A stretch of 64,000 nt of DNA from Pedobacter boryungensis. GTDB lineage: Bacteria > Bacteroidota > Bacteroidia > Sphingobacteriales > Sphingobacteriaceae. Position 1 is the stretch's first letter; every line of letters begins with the position of its first letter. This document shows positions 18,561 through 25,282 of this stretch, piece after piece. The DNA is taken from contig NZ_JABMKV010000001.1 in NCBI RefSeq assembly GCF_013204825.1, positions 186,001-250,000 on the forward strand, written 5' to 3'. The position numbers were made by a program, and so were the translations under genes. The notes beneath the pieces were generated by a model that worked only from the letters and a program-made list of their open reading frames with translations, made no database searches and was not told where the DNA came from.

Positions 18561-19556
18561 ATGAAGTTAGTATCCTACAAAACCGAAGATAGAGAGCACT
18601 TGGGTGTTTACGTGAATGGACATATTTACAACTTAAATTCTTGTAATAAGTTAATTCCTGATGATATGAATGCTTTTTTACAAGGTGGAGACGCTTTGAT
18701 GGAAAGAGCTAAACAAATTAATCAGGATATTATTAATGGCGATTTAAATCCAAAGGAAGAAGTATTCTATCAAATACTTGCTCCAGTTCCTCATCCAACT
18801 TCTTGTAGAGATGGTTACGCTTTTCGTCAACACGTAGCAGCAGCCAGACGTAACCGTAAGGTAGATATGATTCCAGAATTTGATCAATATCCAATTTTTT
18901 ACTTCACCAATCATAATGCAATTCAAGGTCCTGGAGAAATAGAATGTATGCCAGATCATTTCCAGAAATTAGATTTTGAATTAGAAGTAGCTGTTGTAAT
19001 AGGAAAAAAAGGTCGTAATGTAAAAGCCGCAGAGGCTGATGAATACATTGCTGGGTATATGATTATGAACGACATGAGTGCCCGAACTTTACAAATGGAA
19101 GAGATGTTGTTAAACTTAGGCCCAGCTAAAGGGAAAGATTTTTCTACCGTTATTGGTCCATGGTTAGTAACGCCAGATGAGTTGGAACAATATAAAGTTG
19201 CTGCGAAACCAAATCACGTTGGGAATGCTTACAATTTAAAAATGATTTGCAGAGTGAATGGGATAGAAGTATCTGCTGGAAATATGGCAGACATGGATTG
19301 GACATTTGCAGAGATTATTGAACGTTGTGCATATGGTGTAGATATTTTACCAGGTGATGTGATTGGTTCGGGAACTGTTGGAACAGGCTGTTTCTTAGAG
19401 TTAAACGGCACAGGTTTATTAAACGATCCAAATTATAAAACTCAGTGGCTACAAGCTGGTGATGATGTTGAAATGGAGATTACTGGTTTAGGAAGCCTAA
19501 CCAATATCATTACTAAGACGGACACAGATTTTTCTATCTTGGCACTTAAAAAATAA
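18561..19556 (+). CDS. Fumarylacetoacetate hydrolase family protein
   Basis: The 331 residues have an FAH-type fold: SCRDGYAFRQHVAAARRNR near residue 80, metal-binding LDFELEVAVVIGKKG, then GYMIMNDMSARTLQMEEM and the C-terminal GTVGTGCFLELNG loop. In this context it probably splits fumarylacetoacetate into fumarate and acetoacetate, the last step after HPPD and HGO. It is shorter than classical eukaryote-type FAH (about 420), and FAH-fold proteins also include other hydrolases and decarboxylases, so the assignment rests partly on neighbourhood. No maleylacetoacetate isomerase gene is in the window. Confidence 0.85.
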   Translation: MKLVSYKTEDREHLGVYVNGHIYNLNSCNKLIPDDMNAFLQGGDALMERAKQINQDIINGDLNPKEEVFYQILAPVPHPTSCRDGYAFRQHVAAARRNRKVDMIPEFDQYPIFYFTNHNAIQGPGEIECMPDHFQKLDFELEVAVVIGKKGRNVKAAEADEYIAGYMIMNDMSARTLQMEEMLLNLGPAKGKDFSTVIGPWLVTPDELEQYKVAAKPNHVGNAYNLKMICRVNGIEVSAGNMADMDWTFAEIIERCAYGVDILPGDVIGSGTVGTGCFLELNGTGLLNDPNYKTQWLQAGDDVEMEITGLGSLTNIITKTDTDFSILALKK

Positions 19557-19574
19557 GAGCTATTAATTTTTAAA

Positions 19575-19607
19575 GATTGCTTCGTTCCTCGCAATGGACG
19601 AAGCAAT
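19575..19607. repeat. Short dispersed repeat with internal hairpin
   Basis: GATTGCTTCGTTCCTCGCAATG (19575-19596, key part GCTTCGTTCCTCGCAAT) is followed by GACGAAGCAATT, forming a stem ATTGCTTCGT/ACGAAGCAAT. It is an inverted copy of the arm at 20521-20544. It lies 18 bp after the FAH-family stop codon and could also act as an mRNA end structure. Confidence 0.65.
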
Positions 19608-19624
19608 TAATATAATTCTTTAAA

Positions 19625-20512
19625 ATGCTAACCTTAAAAACTTCCGATCTATCGCCAATTCAACTGCAAAACTACTTACAGTACGCTATTGCACCGCGAC
19701 CAATTTGCTTTGCGTCGACAATAGATTCTGAAGGGAATATTAATTTAAGCCCTTTCAGCTTTTTTAATATGTTTAGCACAAACCCACCGATGTGCATTTT
19801 TTCTCCTGCACGCAGAGTTAGAGATAATACCACTAAACATAGTTTGCAAAACGTACTGGAAGTTAAAGAATGTGTTATCAACATTGTTGATTACGCCATG
19901 GTGCAGCAAACAAGTTTAGCTAGTACAGAATATGCGAAGGGTGTAAATGAATTTGAAAAAGCTGGTTTTACCATGCTCGAATCTGAATTGGTAAAACCCC
20001 CACGAGTTGCAGAAGCACCTGTACAAATGGAATGTATTGTAAAAGAAATTATTCCGCTAGGAGATCAGCATGGTGCTGGAAATTTAGTGCTAGCAGAAAT
20101 AAAATTGATTCATATTAAGGAGGCAATTTTAGATGAAGAAGGGAGAATTGATCAAGCTAAAATAGATTTAGTGGCTCGATTGGGTGGTGATTGGTATTGC
20201 AGGGTTACACCAGAAAGTTTGTTTAAAGTGGCAAAACCTCTAACGACTTTGGGTATAGGAGTTGATACTCTGCCTATTTCCGTTAGGAATTCATCAGTTT
20301 TAACGGGTAATGATTTAGGCATGTTAGGTAATATGGAATATTTGCCTACAAATGAAGAAATTGATGCTATGCGATGGAGCACTGCTGTTAAAGATATTTT
20401 AGATGCCACTATTGGCGATGAAACGAATAGAGAACGAGAATTGCATGAGCTAGCTCATCAGTTTTTAGCAATGGGGAATGTGATTGACGCTTTGAAAGTA
20501 GTATTGTTATAA
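19625..20512 (+). CDS. Flavin-reductase-like FMN-binding split-barrel protein
   Basis: The 295 residues contain an N-terminal flavin-reductase-like domain of about 200 residues: PIQLQNYLQYAIAPRPICFA, NLSPFSFFNMFSTNPPMCIF and LEVKECVINIVDYAM. About 90 helical residues follow. Split-barrel proteins of this type bind FMN and either reduce flavin for a partner oxygenase or act as stand-alone reductases. It follows the FAH-family gene on the same strand, within the aromatic catabolism region, so a role there is possible but not shown. Inverted copies of a short dispersed repeat flank it on both sides. Confidence 0.83.
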   Translation: MLTLKTSDLSPIQLQNYLQYAIAPRPICFASTIDSEGNINLSPFSFFNMFSTNPPMCIFSPARRVRDNTTKHSLQNVLEVKECVINIVDYAMVQQTSLASTEYAKGVNEFEKAGFTMLESELVKPPRVAEAPVQMECIVKEIIPLGDQHGAGNLVLAEIKLIHIKEAILDEEGRIDQAKIDLVARLGGDWYCRVTPESLFKVAKPLTTLGIGVDTLPISVRNSSVLTGNDLGMLGNMEYLPTNEEIDAMRWSTAVKDILDATIGDETNRERELHELAHQFLAMGNVIDALKVVLL

Positions 20513-20520
20513 TAGACTAC

Positions 20521-20606
20521 GTCATTTCGAGGAACGAAGCAATCTTACAATGTTAGGTTTCGACATATCTATTGCTCTTAGGGTTAATCGCTTCTCTCTG
20601 AATGAC
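20521..20606. repeat. MITE/REP-like element, about 86 bp
   Basis: The left arm GTCATTTCGAGGAACGAAGC (20521-20540, continuing AATC) and the right arm AATCGCTTCTCTCTGAATGAC (20586-20606) are imperfect inverted repeats around a unique centre. The left arm is also the inverse of 19575-19596. The palindrome-ended, non-coding shape fits a non-autonomous dispersed element. Confidence 0.65.
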
Positions 20607-20611
20607 AATAA

Positions 20612-21022
20612 CTACTTCTTCAAATTGCGATATGAAATCTCACACATCTCTGTTAGAACATCAACATTAATATCTTTTAATTTTTTAATGTAAATACAGC
20701 CTTTACCAGTTTTATGTTTGCCTAAGCGGGAAAGGATATCTGTTCTCTCCTCAGCTCCACAACCTAATATATACAAGCTAATGTTTGTTTTTCTTGGTGC
20801 AAAGCCCATCATAAACCAATCACCAGTTCTTCCTGTTGAATAGCTGTAGGTATAGTCTCCAACTCCAATAATCGCTGTTCCCCACATTTTTGCTTTCGCT
20901 TTAGTTATATCTTCCATTATTTGGCAAATAGTCTGACAATCCTTCCGAATTACTTCATCAGAAATTTGCATCAAATAATCTTGTACAGGTTGTTCGGTAA
21001 CTTTTGTTTTTAACTCTGCCAT
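20612..21022 (-). CDS. DUF1801 domain protein
   Basis: This 136-residue soluble protein shows the DUF1801 (YdhG-like) pattern: an N-terminal helix pair (VQDYLMQISDEVIRKDCQTI), then WGTAIIGVGDYTYSYSTGRTGDWFMMGFAPRKTNISLYI and the C-terminal GKHKTGKGCIYIKKLKDI. The family has a ferredoxin-like or YdhG fold and no assigned enzymatic reaction. It appears monocistronic, and its stop codon is 6 bp from the dispersed element at 20521-20606. Confidence 0.87.
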   Translation of the reverse strand: MAELKTKVTEQPVQDYLMQISDEVIRKDCQTICQIMEDITKAKAKMWGTAIIGVGDYTYSYSTGRTGDWFMMGFAPRKTNISLYILGCGAEERTDILSRLGKHKTGKGCIYIKKLKDINVDVLTEMCEISYRNLKK

Positions 21023-21069
21023 AAAAGTGAATTTTTGACATGAACATACAAAAAAAGAAATGAAAAAGA

Positions 21070-21606
21070 TTATTCTACTACTGTAACGGCTTTTAATAAT
21101 CGAGTTTTGTAATAACCTTCTAAGTCGGTAACTGTAACACCATGTGCCTTACCAGATGATGAATGAATGAATTTGATTTTGCCATCCTCATCTATTGAAT
21201 AAATAATACCTACATGGCCAGGTGTTCTTTGTTTTACATTTGTTCCTGTAAAAACCAAAACATCGCCAACTTTAGCTTCATTTAATGCTACTTGCTTACC
21301 TTGTTTGGCAAAATCTCTTGAAGAACGTGCGCCTGTAAAACCAAAATTTTTGAAAACATAACTCACAAATCCAGAGCAATCAAATCCTTTTTCAGGACTA
21401 CTAGAGGCATATTTATAGCGAACGCCGAGAAGCGATTTCGCAAAATCCATTATTTGTGTAGCTTTATTAGTAGCAGCATCAGGAATTTTACTCAATATAT
21501 CTGTAACAGCTTCTTGATACTGTTTTGGTAATGATTTATTGTCTTGAGCTTTACCAGTTAAGGCGAAGAACAAAATAAAAGAAAGGATAAATACTATTTT
21601 CTTCAT
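21070..21606 (-). CDS. Secreted NlpC/P60 (C40) peptidase
   Basis: This 178-residue exported cell-wall peptidase has a signal peptide ending in TGKAQ. The NlpC/P60 domain (about residues 48-178) has the catalytic Cys77 in GFDCSGFVSYVF, His131 in GHVGII and the third polar residue H148 in FIHSSS. Family members cut D-Glu to diamino-acid bonds in peptidoglycan stem peptides. On the minus strand a TATCTTTG box sits 10 bp before the ATG, so the mRNA leader would be very short. It is an independent unit. Confidence 0.92.
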   Translation of the reverse strand: MKKIVFILSFILFFALTGKAQDNKSLPKQYQEAVTDILSKIPDAATNKATQIMDFAKSLLGVRYKYASSSPEKGFDCSGFVSYVFKNFGFTGARSSRDFAKQGKQVALNEAKVGDVLVFTGTNVKQRTPGHVGIIYSIDEDGKIKFIHSSSGKAHGVTVTDLEGYYKTRLLKAVTVVE

Positions 21607-21616
21607 ATTAGGTTTC

Positions 21617-21624
21617 CAAAGATA
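21617..21624 (-). promoter_or_regulatory. Bacteroidetes -7 box of the NlpC/P60 gene
   Basis: CAAAGATA on the plus strand reads TATCTTTG on the minus strand, matching the TAnnTTTG consensus. Ten bases separate it from the ATG at 21606. Confidence 0.55.
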
Positions 21625-21688
21625 AGAAAAAAATATAAATGACCTAAGATGTTGATAATTTGAAGTTTGTGTAAAATTGACTTCAGTA

Positions 21689-21724
21689 AAAAAGCCTACT
21701 AATCAATATGAAAGTAGGCTTTTT
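21689..21724 (-). terminator. Intrinsic terminator after the DUF4870 gene
   Basis: A 12-bp stem AAAAAGCCTACT/AGTAGGCTTTTT (21689-21700 with 21713-21724) has a 12-nt loop. It follows the stop at 21742 of the minus-strand gene. Confidence 0.85.
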
Positions 21725-21741
21725 GATAAAAATATTTAAAA

Positions 21742-22116
21742 TTAAATAGATGAGAACATGGTTTGAGCTTTTTGTCCGATAATTGGCATTGGTGTTTTCA
21801 CACCTTTAATAGCGCCAATTAAACCAATTAACCAAACCACAATTAAAACTACATATAGAACGTATGCTAAATATATTAATGAGAGAATTCCTGTTGCAAT
21901 TATTATAATTGTTAAAACGAAAGATAACAACATATAAAGTATTGTTGATAAAATTGCATAAAGTAAAGTTTGTCTTAGTTGAAAACTTCCCAGTTCAGTT
22001 TTTTTGTCTTTGTGAAAAGCGAAATAAGCAATCAGCCATCCTATAATCGAGAAATAGCTAATAATTGCAGCAGTTTTACCGCTGTCTGTTGTTGTCGTAG
22101 TAATGTTGTTTTCCAT
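21742..22116 (-). CDS. DUF4870-like small membrane protein
   Basis: The 124 residues have a polar Thr-rich start (MENNITTTTTDSGKTAAIIS), a first hydrophobic stretch (YFSIIGWLIAYFAF), the family string ELGSFQLRQTLLYAILS, and two further hydrophobic segments, with a C-terminal GAIKGVKTPMPIIGQ. This matches DUF4870/Tic20-like small integral membrane proteins of unknown function. It is convergent with nothing and is followed by a strong terminator. It has no obvious link to the upstream SDR, which lies 53 bp away on the same strand. Confidence 0.82.
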   Translation of the reverse strand: MENNITTTTTDSGKTAAIISYFSIIGWLIAYFAFHKDKKTELGSFQLRQTLLYAILSTILYMLLSFVLTIIIIATGILSLIYLAYVLYVVLIVVWLIGLIGAIKGVKTPMPIIGQKAQTMFSSI

Positions 22117-22168
22117 AAGTTTGAATTTTTCTAGTGTTATTCAAACCTATTGCCAAACAAAAAAAGTG

Positions 22169-22870
22169 CTACGGCGTAGTTACTGCGACAGGTAACACTT
22201 TTCCATTGAAAAACTTATGCCCAGTGCGAGCAAAATCAGCCACATATTTTCCCATTTCAAAAGCCATTACAGGGCTTTCATAACCCGGAAATGCTGCCTC
22301 TAACATTTCAGTTTGCGCCGACCCTAACGCTAAACAATTTACTTTTATTCCTTGATCTGCTAATTCGAATGCTAAACATTCGCTTAATGCATGTAAAGCT
22401 GCTTTACTAGCAGAATAAGCAGCTAAACCTGGAAATTTCACACTTCCTTGAAAACCACCCATACTACCAATATTTACAATATGACTTCCGCTCTGCATAA
22501 ATGGTAATGTATGGCGTATCATTTTAAAATGGCTCATTACATTATGCTCTAGCATTTCTGCTAAATCTGCTTCCGTAGTTTCGGCAAACGATTTATTAAT
22601 TAAACTACCTGCATTATTTATTAAGATATCAACTGTGCCTAATCGCTCTTTAATAAAAGGAATTAAGGCTGCATAATCGTCGTTTACTAAATCAAATGCA
22701 ACTGGTAATAAGGTGCAATCTAGGTTAATGCCTTTTGCAATTTCATGTAGTTTTCTCAGTTTATCTGCAGAACGAGCTATACAAACTACTTTGTTCTTAC
22801 TATCTAAAGTAAATTCTAATGCGGTTTCGAAACCTATACCACTACTTGCACCTGTTATGATTACGTTCAT
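22169..22870 (-). CDS. Short-chain dehydrogenase/reductase coupled to the hydroxylase
   Basis: This is a 233-residue classical SDR with nucleotide loop GASSGIG (7-13), NNAG (85-88), catalytic S135, Y152 and K156 (YSASKAAL). Its ATG follows the stop codon of the aromatic amino acid hydroxylase with no gap, so translation is probably coupled. That hydroxylase uses a tetrahydropterin that must be recycled. The SDR family includes dihydropteridine and sepiapterin reductases, so a pterin reductase role is a reasonable inference. The substrate is not determined by the sequence, and a generic ketoreductase role remains possible. Confidence 0.9.
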   Translation of the reverse strand: MNVIITGASSGIGFETALEFTLDSKNKVVCIARSADKLRKLHEIAKGINLDCTLLPVAFDLVNDDYAALIPFIKERLGTVDILINNAGSLINKSFAETTEADLAEMLEHNVMSHFKMIRHTLPFMQSGSHIVNIGSMGGFQGSVKFPGLAAYSASKAALHALSECLAFELADQGIKVNCLALGSAQTEMLEAAFPGYESPVMAFEMGKYVADFARTGHKFFNGKVLPVAVTTP

Positions 22871-24646
22871 TTAATCTTCCTCTGTTATTAATTGTGTTAC
22901 TGGGTTTGCAATTACATGTAAGCCGTCATTAATTAATTTTGCATGATCTGGTTCAGTTGCGGCTTTCATTTCTAAATAGATGCGTAATTCTTTTTCAAAT
23001 GAAGGGTCTAATTGCTTATGATATGCAATTTCTAAAATTTCTAGTGCGCAAAGCCAATCTATACGATGGGAAGTTTTTAATGTATTAAAGATCTCAGCCA
23101 ATTCTTCGTACCCAGCTTGGTTTTCTCTTATTGAACGAACTTTTTGATATAGCGTATGTAACTGTTTCGTTTCTTCATCATACGTTACTTTGTGCGTTTG
23201 TTCTTTACTTACGAAAATGATCTCTTCAAAGGCATCCTTATCAGCTGCACCATTAAATACAGAAATTATTTTTTCCCCAACTGCCATGTCATAAGTTCCC
23301 CATTCTGGTTTAAATAAAATATTCCCATTCTCTTCTTTAACTGTACAGTTTTCGAAAACGATTAAAATAACCTTACTTTCCTTAATTACAATTTCTTTAA
23401 CTGAGCCATTTATAGTTATACCACTTTCGAAAGTGAGTTCAACTTGTTTTCCTTCAAAAATGCCAATTAATTCTAGCTCTATTAAATTGTGTTCTTCTAA
23501 TGGTTTTGATACGCCTTTCAGTTTGCCAACTGGCGAAGAAAATCCATCTTTATGGTAATCTTTTCCATGTCCTGAGAGTTGTTTGCCATTAAACGCCAAT
23601 GCAGACGGACCCGTAGTTTTAATAAAAGTTAATTCATCAGCTTTGCTTAAGCCGATATCTGTAAATACGCCAGTAAGTTGTAAACCTGAGCTATAAACTG
23701 CCGTTGCAGGGTTTTTACATTCAATTGCTTTTAAAATACTCTCAGCACCACCACGCCTAAAAGCCATGGTATCTGCAAAGGCTTCTAAAACATCTATTAA
23801 GTTTTGAAAAGTTGGTGTAACAAAAAGCTGTGGTTGTTGTTGCGTAATATCGTATTGGTAATTAATAGTATCTAAATTATACCAAATCTTTTTAACATCT
23901 GGATTCATGCAGGTTGCACTTTCGCCAATAGATGAAAGTAAGCCTGCACCATAAATTTTCGGATTTTCCAATGTTCCGATTAGACCGTATTCAACTGTCC
24001 ACCAATGTAAGCGACCAAGTAAAGCCATTTCTGACGGTTCGCCCATATTATCTGCAATGTAACGCAGATTTTTTTCAGCAAGGGCGATTTCTTCTTCATC
24101 TGCATTAACTGCTTCTTTCAAAATAGAAAGTTTGCGTATGGCTTCGTACAATTCGAAATCTTTGCTCGAAAACATTGCTTTTGCACCAATAGATCCAAAA
24201 TAGCTTAAGTAGTTATTATAATCTGTATCGGCGATGATTGGTGCATGGCCAGCGCTTTCATGTATAATATCTGGTGCTGGAGTGTATTCTATATGATTAA
24301 TTTGACGAATATCTGCTGCAATTACCAAAACCCTGTACGCTTGGTATTCCATAAAGGCAGCTGGCGGAATAAATCCATCTACAGTAACGGCGCCCCAGCC
24401 AATTTTGCCTAGGTTATCGTTCATAGTCTGTAAATCGGGGATATATTCTATACTTAAACCGGCTCGCTGTAAACCTTTAATGTATGGATAGTATGCCACA
24501 TTTTTTAAATAGCTATAATTTTGACGCATCACGTATCTCCACACCGCTTGGTCTATTGGTGTGTATTTTTCGTAATGTTGCTCTACTATAAACTGCCTTA
24601 GGTGTTTAGGGAGTTGGGCTACTTGCTGATTATTAAAATCGCTCAT
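22871..24646 (-). CDS. Aromatic amino acid hydroxylase (phenylalanine 4-monooxygenase type) with long C-terminal extension
   Basis: This pterin-dependent Fe(II) enzyme probably hydroxylates phenylalanine to tyrosine, feeding the HPPD-HGO pathway nearby. The catalytic domain spans about residues 25-310. Its iron ligands are H129 and H134 in IIHESAGHAP and E219 in WWTVEYGL. Bacterial PAH is usually 260-300 residues; here 591 residues include about 280 extra at the C-terminus, with beta-rich repeats (ELELIGIFEGKQVELTFESG, KVILIVFENCTV) and a helical end. There is no N-terminal ACT domain. The stop codon abuts the SDR start. Tyrosine or tryptophan hydroxylation is possible but less likely. Confidence 0.9.
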   Translation of the reverse strand: MSDFNNQQVAQLPKHLRQFIVEQHYEKYTPIDQAVWRYVMRQNYSYLKNVAYYPYIKGLQRAGLSIEYIPDLQTMNDNLGKIGWGAVTVDGFIPPAAFMEYQAYRVLVIAADIRQINHIEYTPAPDIIHESAGHAPIIADTDYNNYLSYFGSIGAKAMFSSKDFELYEAIRKLSILKEAVNADEEEIALAEKNLRYIADNMGEPSEMALLGRLHWWTVEYGLIGTLENPKIYGAGLLSSIGESATCMNPDVKKIWYNLDTINYQYDITQQQPQLFVTPTFQNLIDVLEAFADTMAFRRGGAESILKAIECKNPATAVYSSGLQLTGVFTDIGLSKADELTFIKTTGPSALAFNGKQLSGHGKDYHKDGFSSPVGKLKGVSKPLEEHNLIELELIGIFEGKQVELTFESGITINGSVKEIVIKESKVILIVFENCTVKEENGNILFKPEWGTYDMAVGEKIISVFNGAADKDAFEEIIFVSKEQTHKVTYDEETKQLHTLYQKVRSIRENQAGYEELAEIFNTLKTSHRIDWLCALEILEIAYHKQLDPSFEKELRIYLEMKAATEPDHAKLINDGLHVIANPVTQLITEED

Positions 24647-24804
24647 TGTGGTATGGTATTGATTATGGCTAAATTAGCTTGTTTGCATTAGGAATGCAAG
24701 AAAAGAATGTCCTTTTACGCTAAAATGATGACTATCATTTTTTAGTCTGCTGCCATTGTGGTCTACCTTTACTTAGCTTTTGTTGTATGCATTTCTATTT
24801 GTGT

Positions 24805-25281
24805 TTATTCTTTTTTTACTCTGAATGAGAAATATTTTTGTGAGAAATAACTGAATACAGCTAGAATAATTGTGATTAATGTTTTTGCAATGGTAGGGTA
24901 GAATTGAAATCCATCGACTAGGATTTTCATGAGGGCGTAATTGAGTAGAATATTTGTTGCTACTACTGTTGCGTATCTAAAGAGTTGAATACGTCCTTTT
25001 AGGTTTGATTGCGTAAAAACGAGATATTTATTTAGAGTAAAACCTACGATAAAAGTAGATACAGACTCGATTGCTAAGGCTGCTATGTGTGCGGTTATTA
25101 AATAAGAACCAATGGTTACATCTTGCTGGTGTAAAACATAATTATAGATTAGAAAATAGCCAATTATCCCTGTTGCTGCGGTGATACCGCCTGCTGCCAT
25201 ATACCTAAATGTGTGTAGGCTAAACCATTTTTTGAATGGTGGGTAAAAAAAATCGATGACCATTAGTGCTCTTTTTCTCAT
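24805..25281 (-). CDS. GtrA-family membrane protein
   Basis: This 158-residue protein has four membrane helices of the GtrA (PF04138) type. The first is MAAGGITAATGIIGYFLIYN after a short cytosolic start, and the last is IAKTLITIILAVFSYFSQKY, with the family string FVGFTLNKYLVFTQS between. GtrA proteins are thought to help flip or present polyprenyl-linked sugars for surface glycosylation. The gene starts 2 bp after the stop of the LtaS-like gene upstream, so the two form an operon. Surface-polymer modification is the likely shared theme. Confidence 0.88.
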   Translation of the reverse strand: MRKRALMVIDFFYPPFKKWFSLHTFRYMAAGGITAATGIIGYFLIYNYVLHQQDVTIGSYLITAHIAALAIESVSTFIVGFTLNKYLVFTQSNLKGRIQLFRYATVVATNILLNYALMKILVDGFQFYPTIAKTLITIILAVFSYFSQKYFSFRVKKE

Positions 25282-25282
25282 A

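Noticed and set aside
19575..20606. Composite transposon carrying the flavin reductase
   Set aside because: No transposase is present and the arms are too short. A pair of independent MITE/REP insertions is simpler.
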